DNA of 64,000 nucleotides, taken from positions 696,840-760,839 of the forward strand of contig NZ_VSDO01000001.1 in assembly GCF_008084145.1 (NCBI RefSeq), in the 5' to 3' direction. Positions within the stretch are counted from its first letter, which is position 1. Every line of letters starts with the position of its first letter. Source of the DNA: Paenibacillus faecis (GTDB taxonomy: Bacteria > Bacillota > Bacilli > Paenibacillales > Paenibacillaceae). The translations under genes were made by a program, and so were the position numbers. The notes beneath the pieces were generated by a model that saw only the letters and a program-made list of their open reading frames with translations, did not search any database and had not been told where the DNA came from. Of this stretch, positions 15,988-25,464 are shown piece by piece.

Positions 15988-17208
15988 ATGAATGCTAGCC
16001 GCCAAGTGATCATACTGGACGAAATTTCCAAACTCGCGACAAAACAAGAGCAATGGGAACCATTTTCCTGGTACAAGGAAATGAGAGAAAATACCCCCGT
16101 TTATTACGATGCCGAGCAGGATGTTTGGAATGTGTTTTCGTACGACCATGTTAAACGCGTGCTGTTCGACCACGAACTGTTCTCCAACAAAAAAGAACGA
16201 AGTCTGATTCCGGTTCCCCGCCAAATGGATAGCCGGAGCAATGTCAACCTTGTCGATCCGCCGGAGCATCGCAAACGGCGCGCTCTTCTCGCCCAAGCAT
16301 TTACTCCTCGCAGCCTCAAAGATTGGGAGCCCCGCATCCAGGAAATCGTCGATGAACTGATCACGGACATGGAGAGAGCTCCAGTCGTCGATATTGTGCA
16401 AAAGCTGGCGATTCCATTGCCGGTTACCGTCATTGCGGATCTGCTCGGGGTCCCTTCCCGGGATCGCAACCGGATCAAAGCGTGGTCGGACATTCTTTTC
16501 CTCCCTTATAATTTGGAAGCTTATGACGACATCGAAGAGCAAAAAGGCCTGGCGATGAAGGAGTTCGCCGAGTATTTATATCCTATCGTCCTGGAGAAAC
16601 GGAAGCACCCGGCGGACGACATCATCTCCGATCTGACTAAGGCCGAACTGGAGGGTGAACAGCTGACGGATGAAGAGGTGGTTATGTCGGCCATCGGGCT
16701 GCTCGGAGCGGGCAACGAAACGACGACCACGCTAATCTCCAACATGTTCTATTGCATGCTGTTCGATCAACCGGGCGTTTATCAAGAGCTGAGGGCCGAT
16801 TTGACTTTAGTCCCCAAGCTGGTTGAGGAAGTACTTCGCTTTCGCTTTGGGGCGACGATCGATCGGAAGGTGGCCCGGGATACCGACGTTTTCGGTCCCG
16901 AAATGAAAGCGGGGCAAGTCGTTGTAGCCTGGATCGGCGCCGCCAATCGGGACGAGTCGCATTTCGCCCGTGCGGACGCATTCGATATCCATCGTCCCGG
17001 CAATCAACAGCATTTGACCTTCGGAGCCGGCCCCCATTTCTGCTTGGGCGCCCCGCTTGCCCGATTGGAAGCGAATATGGCCTTGGCCTCGTTTGTGAAA
17101 CGGTTCGCCGATATCCGTAAGGTAGACGGTTTAAATCTTAACGATCATTTGACCGCTTCGGCCACGGGCCAGTCCTTGAAGAGTCTTCCCGTGGGACTGA
17201 GCCTTTAA
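15988..17208 (+). CDS. Cytochrome P450
   Basis: This soluble bacterial P450 of 406 residues resembles the CYP107/CYP109-like group. The I-helix has GAGNETTTT, the K-helix EEVLRFR, and the heme loop FGAGPHFCLG with Cys about 352 as the iron ligand. ATG 15988 has GGGAGG 7 nt upstream; an in-frame ATG at 15973 overlaps that site. No ferredoxin or reductase is adjacent, so electron donors must come from elsewhere. A PadR regulator is divergent and a macrolide-type glycosyltransferase is convergent, as with the neighbouring yjiB-yjiC pair of B. subtilis. This suggests hydroxylation followed by glycosylation of a xenobiotic or secondary metabolite. Confidence 0.93.
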   Translation: MNASRQVIILDEISKLATKQEQWEPFSWYKEMRENTPVYYDAEQDVWNVFSYDHVKRVLFDHELFSNKKERSLIPVPRQMDSRSNVNLVDPPEHRKRRALLAQAFTPRSLKDWEPRIQEIVDELITDMERAPVVDIVQKLAIPLPVTVIADLLGVPSRDRNRIKAWSDILFLPYNLEAYDDIEEQKGLAMKEFAEYLYPIVLEKRKHPADDIISDLTKAELEGEQLTDEEVVMSAIGLLGAGNETTTTLISNMFYCMLFDQPGVYQELRADLTLVPKLVEEVLRFRFGATIDRKVARDTDVFGPEMKAGQVVVAWIGAANRDESHFARADAFDIHRPGNQQHLTFGAGPHFCLGAPLARLEANMALASFVKRFADIRKVDGLNLNDHLTASATGQSLKSLPVGLSL

Positions 17209-17230
17209 GTAAACGCTATTGATATTAGAA

Positions 17231-17266
17231 AAAGGACGCTCCCCTTTTCGCTTGGGCAGCGTCCTT
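17231..17266. terminator. Bidirectional terminator between P450 and glycosyltransferase
   Basis: AAGGACGCT pairs with AGCGTCCTT around a loop in the 95-nt gap between the two convergent genes. Confidence 0.65.
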
Positions 17267-17303
17267 CCCGTGAAATCGTCTTGCCGTACCTATCTCCCCT
17301 TGA

Positions 17304-18506
17304 TCATTCAGTTATGCCAAGGCTTCGTTTATACGCAAAGATCTCTTCGACAGCTTGCCGATAGCCGCCCGCGTCCCGGAAGGAATCGCCGATTTCCCCG
17401 CATGCCATACGGATGGACGGATCGCCCAGCACCCGTTCCGCGGCCTCTCGGAGTTCCCCCGCGGTTAGGCCCTCTTGTTTTAACTGGATACCTGCGCCGA
17501 GTTCGGCCACACGCCGGGCTATGACAGGCTGGTCGGCGCTTTGGGGCAACACGATCAGCGGCACGCCATAGTACAGGCCTTCGCTGGTGCTGTTCATGCC
17601 GCCATGAGTGATGAACAATTTAGCGCGCTGCAGCACCTCAAGCTGCGGTACGTAGCCCGCCACGGTAAAATTCGCCGGAATGTCCCCCAATTCCTCAATC
17701 CGGGTTCGGCTGCCGACGGATAAAATAACGGTGTACTTTGTATCGGCGAACGCCGCAAAACAAAGTTTGTAAAAATCCGCCGCCTGGTTGAAAACCGTGC
17801 CGAGCGATATATAAATCAGGTGTTCCGTGTCCACATACGGGAACGCAAATGAATCGTTGGAACGCGGCACGACAGACGGCCCCACAAACTTATACGTCTC
17901 GTCGAAGTTTTCCCCCTCGGGTTGGAAGCGCCTCGTCGTGTAGACGATGGTCATTGGCGCAGGATTGCAAAAAACTTCATAGGCGGCGTTTACTTGCACA
18001 CGGTATTTTGCTTGCACCTCACTGACCAGTTGCCGGTATTCCCGCTCGGCTTGTTCATTCACAACTGCCGGAAAATGGCGCGACAGGCTCTCCTGCAAAC
18101 GGTCAAAGCCGCTTTGTCCCATGACAAAACTCGTGCATGAGTTGATCGCCGGCAAGCCGAGAATTTGCGCAAGCAAACGCCCGCAGCCGAACATCGAGTC
18201 ATGGATGAGGTAATCGAACCGCCCACCTTCGGTTTGCTCCAGGACGTTGGGAATGACGATATCGGCGGTGCGTAACAGCCCGCCCACTCGCGCCCAAGGC
18301 GTTCTTCCTCCCGCAAGGAACGCTTCCAGAAACTTCCCGACATCGAACGTTATCACTTGTGCGCCCGCCCGTTCCACACGATCGCGATAGGGTTCGGCAA
18401 CGAAGTATACCACCTCTTCACCGCGGCGGACAAGTTCTTGCACCACTCCAAGAGTCGGATTGATGTGACCCTCGGAACCTCCGTTAATAAATAGAACGCG
18501 AGCCAT
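17304..18506 (-). CDS. MGT-family macrolide-type glycosyltransferase
   Basis: This GT1-family enzyme of about 400 residues has an N-terminal GGSEGHINPTLG motif for acceptor binding. Its C-terminal nucleotide-sugar-binding motif FITHGGMNSTSEGLYYGVPLIVLPQSADQ is split over about residues 303-331. Such enzymes transfer sugars from UDP-donors to macrolides, flavonoids and other small molecules (YjiC-like). ATG 18506 is chosen over 18512 because AAGGGG directly abuts the first ATG and is 6 nt from the second. It is convergent with the P450. Confidence 0.88.
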   Translation of the reverse strand: MARVLFINGGSEGHINPTLGVVQELVRRGEEVVYFVAEPYRDRVERAGAQVITFDVGKFLEAFLAGGRTPWARVGGLLRTADIVIPNVLEQTEGGRFDYLIHDSMFGCGRLLAQILGLPAINSCTSFVMGQSGFDRLQESLSRHFPAVVNEQAEREYRQLVSEVQAKYRVQVNAAYEVFCNPAPMTIVYTTRRFQPEGENFDETYKFVGPSVVPRSNDSFAFPYVDTEHLIYISLGTVFNQAADFYKLCFAAFADTKYTVILSVGSRTRIEELGDIPANFTVAGYVPQLEVLQRAKLFITHGGMNSTSEGLYYGVPLIVLPQSADQPVIARRVAELGAGIQLKQEGLTAGELREAAERVLGDPSIRMACGEIGDSFRDAGGYRQAVEEIFAYKRSLGITE

Positions 18507-18599
18507 AGCCATCCCCTTTCATAGTTCTTCTATTCGTCTTTCCCGCCGGGCAGCTTCAATGTGACGCATATTTTAAAATTCACAAAAGACCACTCCAAA

Positions 18600-18622
18600 C
18601 GTCTATGATACTTTTATAGACG
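18600..18622. promoter_or_regulatory. Inverted repeat upstream of the orphan protein gene
   Basis: CGTCTAT and ATAGACG are perfect 7-nt arms separated by 9 nt. They lie between the divergent glycosyltransferase and orphan genes, so they may be an operator. Confidence 0.35.
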
Positions 18623-18737
18623 CATGAACCTAAGAAAAGTTCATATTGAGGCATTTAAGTTAAAAATATGGAAGAATATGCCGATAACATTTATATGGTC
18701 ACGTATTTTTTTATGGAGTTGTACGAGGAGGTATAAC

Positions 18738-19643
18738 ATGAAAATCGAAAGTAATGTTATCTCATCGCTGCCAAGAATCGACATTCAAAATCGGGGTAAC
18801 AATCAAGTGAAAATGGAGTCGGGTCCGGCCCTTCCGGGACACGACAGCGTGGAAATCAGCGAGGCGGCCAGACGGTTGGCCGAAGGGATTACGGATCGTG
18901 AGTTGCCTGTCGGCGCGGTAAAGCACCATTCGATAAGACCGTTTTTTACCGCCGAAATGGATTCTTCCATAGAGCGATTGCTCAGCGGAAAATCGCCTGA
19001 AGTGGAAGAAGCCGTAAATTACTTAATCAGCTCAAACTTTGTTCCGGACGGCTCGGTTTCGGATGAAAGCGAACGGGCGGCGCTGCTTGAGAGCGGGCTG
19101 GCCCAGGCGAAATTTATTGCCGACAACTATATGACAGAGAGCGAAGCGGCTGAATTTCTAGCCACCATGGATAAGATCGCGGCGTATGCCAAAACGAGAA
19201 AGGTCGATCCCGATACCGGTGAAGCGAGCTATATCGATATCCCCCGCAAACCTGAAGGCGCACCCGATGATTATGTCAATATCGACTCTTTGATGAAAAA
19301 ATATGATCCGGAATCCGCCAATAAAATCGCCGAGATTTTCAAAGACGCGGCGAATGGCGATAGCGGCGAGGACTTTGCGAAAATTCTGCTGGAATTTAAC
19401 CAAAAGCTGGCGAAAAACCCGCAATGGTCGAGCAGCTACCGCGCTGAAAGCGACAATGTGAATGCGGTATTGAACAACACGAAAATCGACAATCGATTTG
19501 CAGGCCCGGACACCTCAAGCATGGCCGCGTTCTTGGAAGATATGAACAGCAAGTTCCACAATACCTCCTTTGAGAACAAAAATTTCTTAACAAGGAATAT
19601 AGAATATTTCGCACTTATCCTTGATGGCACATTTAAAGTTTAA
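18738..19643 (+). CDS. Orphan hydrophilic protein of unknown function
   Basis: I do not recognise this protein of 301 residues. It has no signal peptide and no membrane segment and is acidic and helix-rich. Residues about 36-50 (HDSVEISEAARRLAEG) resemble the short SxEIS-x-A-R motif of FlgM-like anti-sigma proteins, but the rest does not. The start at 18738 has GAGGAGG about 7 nt upstream; a longer frame to 18624 lacks one. It is a single gene ended by a strong bidirectional hairpin. Confidence 0.65.
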   Translation: MKIESNVISSLPRIDIQNRGNNQVKMESGPALPGHDSVEISEAARRLAEGITDRELPVGAVKHHSIRPFFTAEMDSSIERLLSGKSPEVEEAVNYLISSNFVPDGSVSDESERAALLESGLAQAKFIADNYMTESEAAEFLATMDKIAAYAKTRKVDPDTGEASYIDIPRKPEGAPDDYVNIDSLMKKYDPESANKIAEIFKDAANGDSGEDFAKILLEFNQKLAKNPQWSSSYRAESDNVNAVLNNTKIDNRFAGPDTSSMAAFLEDMNSKFHNTSFENKNFLTRNIEYFALILDGTFKV

Positions 19644-19648
19644 ACCTA

Positions 19649-19682
19649 GCGAACCCCGTCTTCTTGTGAGGACGGGGTTCGC
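19649..19682. terminator. Bidirectional terminator
   Basis: GCGAACCCCGTC pairs perfectly with GACGGGGTTCGC around a 10-nt loop. It ends the orphan gene on the plus strand and the methionine/luxS operon on the minus strand. Confidence 0.75.
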
Positions 19683-19703
19683 TCAAAACCAGGTAATGAA
19701 GGT

Positions 19704-20444
19704 TCAGGAAAAGCCGGTGTAAGAGGGCGTTGCTTTTTCACCAATGAAGCTGCTAACCAGCAGGTCCGTAAAGTGTGCGGCATGAACGGCAACGGCGTCC
19801 AAATTATCGTCGAAGCTGTCAGCCGTTACACCGCCATGTCCGGCGATATCCGATACCGCTTTTACGGCCAATACCGGTATTCCATATTGCGCAGCGGCCT
19901 GCACGATGCCCAGCCCTTCCATATCCGATACCTTGACGGCGGGGAAGGTTGATTTGACCCTTTCTACCCGCTCCGGTTCACTCATGAATGAGTCCAGGGT
20001 CAATACTAATCCGAAATCAAGAGAATAGGGGAGTTCTGCCGCTGCCGCTACTCTCCTCGCCTGATCCAGCAAAGCTGCATCCAAATCGTATCTGGCCGGC
20101 ATTTGCGGAACCTGTCCGGGTTCATACCCGAAGCAAGTAGCATCGACATCCCCATAAATGTACTGCGTTGCCACAACGACATTACCTACGCTCAATCCCG
20201 CGCCAAATGCGCCGGCCGATCCGGAATTCAGGATCAGATCCGGCTGATGCCGTTCGATCAACAGCGTGGTTGCGACGGCTGCGTTGACCTTGCCGATGCC
20301 GCTTTCTACAAGGATGACGGGTTGGCCCCGGTACACAGCCTCCTCAATGATAACCTTGCCTACTTGGGTCCTGGCCGTAATTTGCGCCTGATTGCGAAAA
20401 GGAGCCATCTCCTCCTCCATCGCCGTAATTATAGCAATTCGCAT
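19704..20444 (-). CDS. mtnN: 5'-methylthioadenosine / S-adenosylhomocysteine nucleosidase
   Basis: The 246-residue cytoplasmic enzyme cleaves adenine from SAH and methylthioadenosine, giving S-ribosylhomocysteine, the substrate of LuxS. MRIAIITAMEEEM at the N-terminus, the NSGSAGAFG motif, the SDMEGLGI region and VKAVSDIAG with the conserved Asp are typical. It is the last gene of the metNI-luxS-SDR-metQ-mtnN operon, 9 nt after metQ. With luxS it gives a complete two-step SAH recycling route. Confidence 0.92.
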   Translation of the reverse strand: MRIAIITAMEEEMAPFRNQAQITARTQVGKVIIEEAVYRGQPVILVESGIGKVNAAVATTLLIERHQPDLILNSGSAGAFGAGLSVGNVVVATQYIYGDVDATCFGYEPGQVPQMPARYDLDAALLDQARRVAAAAELPYSLDFGLVLTLDSFMSEPERVERVKSTFPAVKVSDMEGLGIVQAAAQYGIPVLAVKAVSDIAGHGGVTADSFDDNLDAVAVHAAHFTDLLVSSFIGEKATPSYTGFS

Positions 20445-20453
20445 GGAGCCTCT

Positions 20454-21305
20454 CTATTCTTGCAGATAAGAGATCGGCTTATCTACGGGCACCTTGGTGC
20501 CGCCGAACTCCTGCTCGATATATTTTTGCGTATCCTCGTTGTGATACAACTCACCTAATTTTAAAATGCCTGGATCATTCTGCTTCTCGGAAGTGGTCGC
20601 CAGCACATTGATGCTATTCTTCGTATCTACGGAGACTTCCTCATGGAACAAAGAGTCCTTCAGGACATTTAATCCGCCCTCCATAGCGATCGTGTTGCCG
20701 ATCAGTACCAGATCGACGTCCTGAATCACCCGCGGGCCGGTCGTATCGTCGATCAGCTTGAACTTCAGATTTTTAGGATTATCGACAATATCGTTAACCG
20801 TACCCGTCCCCAAATTAAAATCATCCTTCAGTTTGATCAGACCGGCAGTCTGCAACAGGCTTAAGCCTCTGGCCGTATTGGCCGGGTTGTCCGCCAGGGC
20901 GACGAGGGCGCCGTCCGGAACCTCCTTAATATCCTTGATCTTCTGCGAATAGATGCCCATCGGCTCCAGATAGGTGGTCGCCGTTGCTACCAGATTGGCA
21001 TTGCTTTCTTTATTATAGTTGACGAGATAAGCCCAGGATTGGAAAGCATTCACATCGACTTCGCCTTCCTTGGTAGCGTTATTCAACTCCACGCCGCCAT
21101 TGATCTCCTTGACTTCAATATTAAGCTTGGCATCCTTGGCCGCCTGTGATTGCGCGATATGCTTCCAAATCTGAGCATCGGAGCCCTGCGAACCGATGAC
21201 AATCTTCTGGCCGTCGCCCGAAGACTTGCCGCCGCAGCCCGCGGTCGCCAGTATCAATACCAATCCGAGTGCTATTCCGCCCCATAGTTTACCTTTATTA
21301 CTCAT
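20454..21305 (-). CDS. metQ: Methionine ABC transporter substrate-binding lipoprotein
   Basis: This 283-residue lipoprotein has a lipobox ATAGC near residue 24 and the NlpA/MetQ fold signature (EVDVNAFQSWAYL, ALADNPANTARGL). It belongs with MetN and MetI of the same operon but is separated from them by luxS and an SDR gene. Methionine is the usual ligand; related substrates such as homocysteine derivatives cannot be ruled out. Confidence 0.88.
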   Translation of the reverse strand: MSNKGKLWGGIALGLVLILATAGCGGKSSGDGQKIVIGSQGSDAQIWKHIAQSQAAKDAKLNIEVKEINGGVELNNATKEGEVDVNAFQSWAYLVNYNKESNANLVATATTYLEPMGIYSQKIKDIKEVPDGALVALADNPANTARGLSLLQTAGLIKLKDDFNLGTGTVNDIVDNPKNLKFKLIDDTTGPRVIQDVDLVLIGNTIAMEGGLNVLKDSLFHEEVSVDTKNSINVLATTSEKQNDPGILKLGELYHNEDTQKYIEQEFGGTKVPVDKPISYLQE

Positions 21306-21344
21306 ATGATCCTCTCCCCTTTTGATCTGGATGCCGTTTTTCTC

Positions 21345-22115
21345 TTAATGCATGGTCATACCGCCGGTTACATTGATGGCTTGGCCTGTCATATACGAAG
21401 ATAACGGACTGGCCAAAAACAGAGCGACGTTGGCCACATCCCTGACCTCGGCCGTTCTGCCCAGCGGAATTTGGGAGCAGTCCTCCGCATAGATCTCCTC
21501 GGCCGTCATGCCGCGGATTAATCCGCCTTCGACGCGCTCCCGATGCTTCATCGGCGTCTCCACAATGCCCGGACATATCGCATTGACGAGTATGTTATGC
21601 CGTGCCAGTTCAATCGCCATCACCTTGGTCAGTCCAAGCACCGCATGCTTCGATGCGCAATAGCCGCCCATCGCCCGATAGCCGTTCTTGCCGGCCTGTG
21701 AAGCCATTTGGATGATTCTGCCCGGCTTTCCGGCATCGACCATCGCTTTCGCAAATATTTTAGATACCAGGTATAACCCCGTAGAATTAATGGAGAATAC
21801 CTTCTCCCAATCCTCCAGCTTGCTGTCAATCACGTAATCCATCGTGGAAATGCCGGCGCAATTCACGACGATGTCCGGAATTCCTGCCTGTTCCAACACT
21901 ATATTTGACCAGCGATAGATATCCTCCGATCGGGACAAATCCAGTCTGGATTCGAACAACCGCCCGTTAATTTCTTTAAAATCCCCTTCATGAGCGAGAT
22001 CGGCAGAGACGACCCTGGCCCCACTCTGCAGTAGAATTTGCACGATGCCTTGTCCGATGCCTGAATTACCCCCGGTTACAACCGCCGTTTGATGCGATAA
22101 ATCCAAAGTAATCAT
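21345..22115 (-). CDS. Short-chain dehydrogenase/reductase between luxS and metQ
   Basis: The 256-residue SDR has the cofactor motif TGGNSGIG (about 15-22), NCAG, a catalytic Ser in QMASQAG and YCASK. An acidic residue after the second strand (SADL) suggests NAD preference. The sequence is of the acetoin/diacetyl reductase and sorbitol dehydrogenase type. It lies 5 nt after luxS, so the two are tightly coupled. LuxS releases 4,5-dihydroxy-2,3-pentanedione, a vicinal diketone like diacetyl, so reduction of this AI-2 precursor is an attractive but untested role. Confidence 0.85.
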   Translation of the reverse strand: MITLDLSHQTAVVTGGNSGIGQGIVQILLQSGARVVSADLAHEGDFKEINGRLFESRLDLSRSEDIYRWSNIVLEQAGIPDIVVNCAGISTMDYVIDSKLEDWEKVFSINSTGLYLVSKIFAKAMVDAGKPGRIIQMASQAGKNGYRAMGGYCASKHAVLGLTKVMAIELARHNILVNAICPGIVETPMKHRERVEGGLIRGMTAEEIYAEDCSQIPLGRTAEVRDVANVALFLASPLSSYMTGQAINVTGGMTMH

Positions 22116-22120
22116 AGCTA

Positions 22121-22582
22121 TTACAATACTCTTTCAAATGGATCTCTGCTAATTCCGGCTTGCAAGACAATCCTCGCGTATTCCTGAGCAGAGAACAGGG
22201 AATGATCCTTGTAATTGCCGCATTCCAGCGCGGAGACAGCCGGAACCTCGGTTGTTTCCAGCACCCGCTTCAGCGTTCTTTCCAGTGCGGACGCGATCTC
22301 TTCGGGATCGTGCTCATTCCAGAGAATCAGATAATATCCGGTTCTGCATCCCATCGGAGAAATATCGATGATGCCTTGAATCTCGTCTCTCATATAGGTA
22401 GCGAGCAGATGCTCAAGAGTATGAAGTGCCGCCGTCGGAATCGCGTCTTTATTCGGCTGCAGGAAGCGAAGATCATATTTTTGCACAGTGCTGCCCTTTT
22501 CATCATGCTCAAGCCCTGCCGCTCTGACGTAAGGAGCCTTTACGATCGTGTGGTCCAATTGAAAACTTTCTACTTTTGCCAT
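22121..22582 (-). CDS. luxS: S-ribosylhomocysteine lyase (AI-2 synthase)
   Basis: The 153-residue metalloenzyme splits S-ribosylhomocysteine into homocysteine and the AI-2 precursor DPD. H54 and H58 in HTLEHLL and C121 in ECGN are the metal ligands; E57 and C79 (MGCRTGYY) are the catalytic pair. Length is normal. It sits inside a methionine transport operon and close to mtnN, which supplies its substrate. Confidence 0.96.
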   Translation of the reverse strand: MAKVESFQLDHTIVKAPYVRAAGLEHDEKGSTVQKYDLRFLQPNKDAIPTAALHTLEHLLATYMRDEIQGIIDISPMGCRTGYYLILWNEHDPEEIASALERTLKRVLETTEVPAVSALECGNYKDHSLFSAQEYARIVLQAGISRDPFERVL

Positions 22583-22681
22583 TGTTCTTCAGTCCTTTTT
22601 GTAGTGTTGTATGTTTAACCAGTACCCGCCGCCCAGAGGCTGGAGACGGTATACTGCACAAACCGTGGTCATACCCCGATG

Positions 22682-23362
22682 TCAATGCGTCGTCTTCTTG
22701 GTGAAATAATCGCCGATGAATTGGCACACGAACACCAGAATCAAGATCAGAATCGTAGCCACAAGCGTGATATCCGTCTGGAACCGGTTGTACCCCTTAT
22801 TGATAGCCAGGCTGCCCAGGCCCCCCGAGCCGATGGCCCCAGCCATGGTGGTCAGTCCGATCAGGTTAATGATCGTCACCGAGGAAGCCCGGATAATCGC
22901 AGACAAGCCTTCTTTCAGATATACGCGGAAAATAATCTCAATCGGTCCCGACCCCATAGACTGAGCCGCTTCAATGATCCCGGAATCGACTTCCACCAGC
23001 GCATTTTGAATCTGCCGGGCATAGAAAGGAACGATGCCGATGACAAGGGGCACGATCGCCGCATTCATACCGATCGATGTGCCTGTGATAAGTCGGGTAA
23101 GCGGCACGACAACAGCGATAAGAATGATGAATGGAATGGATCGGAACAGGTTAATGAATTTCTCCAACACACTATAGACCAGCCTGTTCTCCAGAATGCC
23201 TCCCTTATCCACCACAACGAGGGTGACGCCAAACAAGATCCCGAATAACACGGAAAATAACGAGGTAACGACCACCATATAGATCGTCTCGTAGGTGCTT
23301 AGCAGGATGTCCTCCCTTAAATCCCAGATGTTAGGGAAATATTTCGTAAAAAACTCACTCAT
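22682..23362 (-). CDS. metI: Methionine ABC transporter permease
   Basis: This permease of 226 residues has about five membrane segments and the EAA loop [13 protein letters not shown]. The GAIGSGGLG motif near the C-terminus is typical of MetI. It overlaps metN by 4 nt. A 99-nt gap with no obvious terminator separates it from luxS. Confidence 0.92.
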   Translation of the reverse strand: MSEFFTKYFPNIWDLREDILLSTYETIYMVVVTSLFSVLFGILFGVTLVVVDKGGILENRLVYSVLEKFINLFRSIPFIILIAVVVPLTRLITGTSIGMNAAIVPLVIGIVPFYARQIQNALVEVDSGIIEAAQSMGSGPIEIIFRVYLKEGLSAIIRASSVTIINLIGLTTMAGAIGSGGLGSLAINKGYNRFQTDITLVATILILILVFVCQFIGDYFTKKTTH

Positions 23363-24426
23363 GCCGGATCACCCACCTTTTGATTCTGAAAAAGTCGGGA
23401 ATTGATAACTTCAACGTCTACCCGAGCCGACTGCAAGTATCGCAAAGCTCCCTCCAGATCACCGGGAGTGCCGGACATCACTACGATCAGATTGCCGATC
23501 GGGGTCTGCTGTAAAATCTCCACATTCGCGAATAAAATATTCGTCTTCACTCGGTAACGGGCAGTCAGCTCGGAAATAACCGGTTCACTGGTACTGTCGC
23601 CGATATAGGAGATCTTGCACAGCATATCGTTATCCTTCAGATGAAGGAGTGAAGGATGCGACGTAAGCTTGTCCAGCGTCTGCTCGATATGCGTAGCCGT
23701 ATTGATGAAATCACGGGTCAACGTATTTTGCGGACGGCTAAAGATCGAGACGATATCGCCCTGCTCGACAATCCGCCCGGCTTCCATAACGGCAACCTTA
23801 TTACAGATCTCTTTCACAACCTGCATTTCATGCGTAATAATGACAATCGTCAGCCCCAGCGTCCGATTCAATTTCTTCAGCAATTCCAGTATGGATAGCG
23901 TCGTCTTCGGGTCCAGGGCACTGGTCGCTTCATCGCACAGCAATATTTCCGGATCATTCGCCAGCGCTCTGGCTATAGCTACCCTTTGCTTCTGACCGCC
24001 CGACAATTGCGAAGGATAAGCATCCAGTTTATCCGACAAGCTTACCAGCTCCAGCAATTGTTTAACCTTCAGGTCCCTTTCGCGCTTGGAGAGCTTGGAA
24101 CTCTTCAAGGGAAAATCCACATTGTCATAGATTGTTCTCGAGTTCATCAAGTGAAAATGCTGAAAGATCATTCCGATCCGCTTTCTGGCCAAGCGCAGCT
24201 CCTTGGGCTGCAAGGCCAGCAAATCCTGCCCATTGACTACTACACTCCCCGCCGAAGGCCGCTGCAGCAGATTAATCACACGGACTAGCGTGCTCTTCCC
24301 CGCCCCACTGTAGCCGACAATGCCGTATACGTCTCCCGCGTCAACCTGCAGACTGACATCCTGGACGGCTGTAACCGATTGTGACCCATTTTCAAAGGTA
24401 ACTTGAATATTGGATAAAGTAATCAT
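23359..24426 (-). CDS. metN: Methionine ABC transporter ATP-binding protein
   Basis: This ATPase of about 355 residues has Walker [10 protein letters not shown], signature LSGGQKQR, Walker [13 protein letters not shown] and H-loop ITHEM. A C-terminal NIL domain (about 270-350) is typical of MetN and mediates inhibition by internal methionine. ATG 24426 lies 9 nt after AAAGGG; the TTG nine nt upstream abuts that site. It is the first gene of the six-gene operon. Confidence 0.93.
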   Translation of the reverse strand: MITLSNIQVTFENGSQSVTAVQDVSLQVDAGDVYGIVGYSGAGKSTLVRVINLLQRPSAGSVVVNGQDLLALQPKELRLARKRIGMIFQHFHLMNSRTIYDNVDFPLKSSKLSKRERDLKVKQLLELVSLSDKLDAYPSQLSGGQKQRVAIARALANDPEILLCDEATSALDPKTTLSILELLKKLNRTLGLTIVIITHEMQVVKEICNKVAVMEAGRIVEQGDIVSIFSRPQNTLTRDFINTATHIEQTLDKLTSHPSLLHLKDNDMLCKISYIGDSTSEPVISELTARYRVKTNILFANVEILQQTPIGNLIVVMSGTPGDLEGALRYLQSARVDVEVINSRLFQNQKVGDPA

Positions 24427-24906
24427 GATGTCCAACCCTTTCTAGACTTCTGTGAACTAAGCCAGCTCCGGAAAATATATTTCTGTCATTTTACATCAGT
24501 TTACTCGGAATTACTACAACAATTTTTTAGGAAAACTCTACCAAACCGCTATGCCACGCATATTTCCAGATGCAAAAAGCCCTTGAACTTCCATGGAAGG
24601 AAATTCCAGGGCTCGTAAAACCCTATCGAGTGCTGGTCGGCGGCCACATTTAGACATACCGCGCGTCGCTATCGATCGGCAACCTATGAGAACACCGCCC
24701 AATCCAGATACCTGTCACAGACGATCATCGTCGCGACGAACAAAACAACTTTTCGGTCATCAAGATGATGGCGTCGTAACGGAGGGCGCTTAGGGGGCAT
24801 AAAGCAATCAATGCGGTCGTTCCGGTAAGTTCAGCCGCATGATAAATCGTCTCTCCATTGGATGGCAAATCGCAATTGCAGCCCGATCCGCAAAATTGTG
24901 ATTCTA
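24427..24906. other. metN leader region, no gene recognised
   Basis: A minus-strand terminator-like hairpin lies at 24574-24613, then about 150 nt to metN. Upstream of the hairpin a minus-strand frame (24725-24895) is open for 56 codons, with four Cys in its first 40 residues, but it has no start codon or ribosome site. No S-box or T-box was recognised on the metN strand. A weak TAAAAT -10 can be read about 100 nt before metN. Confidence 0.45.
24574..24613 (-). terminator. Terminator-like hairpin upstream of metN
   Basis: AGCCCTGGAA pairs with TTCAAGGGCT with inner pairing around CCATGG, and TTTTT follows on the minus strand. It either ends the RibD-like gene or is part of a leader attenuator for metN. 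Confidence 0.65.
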
Positions 24907-25464
24907 TTATTTGTGGTAATGCAGACTGACCACACCATTCTTATACGTTTTGGAGCGGCTTAACCGAAGAGCCTGCTGCTTATCAGCAGAAGCAAACAAA
25001 CGCTCGCCTTCAGAAGCGATCACGGGATGGACAAACAGCCACAACCTGTCATATAGATCTTGCTGAATAAAGGATTGCCATGTCCGTACTCCGCTTTCTA
25101 CCGAAATGTGATTTACCTGGCTTTTCAGAGCAGCCAGTTCCCGAGTGAGCGTCTCTTCGTCCTTGACCACAATGGCTCGCGAATTTTGCCAAATTAAATC
25201 CACTTCTGAATGGGAAATCACCACCTTTGGGATCTCATTCATATGCTTCGCAATGGCCCGTTCCAACGAATTCGATGAATTCTCCGCCTGCTTCCAATGC
25301 TCAGCAAGGGAAGCGTATGAATTTCTTCCCACGATGATCGTATCTACCGTATTGTAGTACGCCAAATAATCTTCGAAAATTTCTTCGTTCAACATCATCC
25401 AACGGAACTCATCGGATATGATCCCGTCCAGGGATAACTGCATGGTAAGAATAACGTTCCCCAT
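24907..25464 (-). CDS. Dihydrofolate reductase/RibD C-terminal family protein
   Basis: The 185-residue protein has the RibD_C/DHFR-like fold pattern: MGNVILTMQLSLDGIISD at the start, a VGRNSYASLAEHW stretch, and LYDRLWLFVHPVIASEGERLF near the end. Homologues in Bacilli (YyaP/YwjB-like) are NADPH-dependent reductases of unknown substrate. It is a single gene with no clear partner. Confidence 0.8.
   Translation of the reverse strand: MGNVILTMQLSLDGIISDEFRWMMLNEEIFEDYLAYYNTVDTIIVGRNSYASLAEHWKQAENSSNSLERAIAKHMNEIPKVVISHSEVDLIWQNSRAIVVKDEETLTRELAALKSQVNHISVESGVRTWQSFIQQDLYDRLWLFVHPVIASEGERLFASADKQQALRLSRSKTYKNGVVSLHYHK

Noticed and set aside
24628..24735. S-box-like words (TATCGAG, GGCAACC, AATCCAG) on the plus strand upstream of metN
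   Set aside because: They lie on the strand opposite to metN, the conserved GGGA core and P1 pairing are missing, and no plus-strand gene follows.
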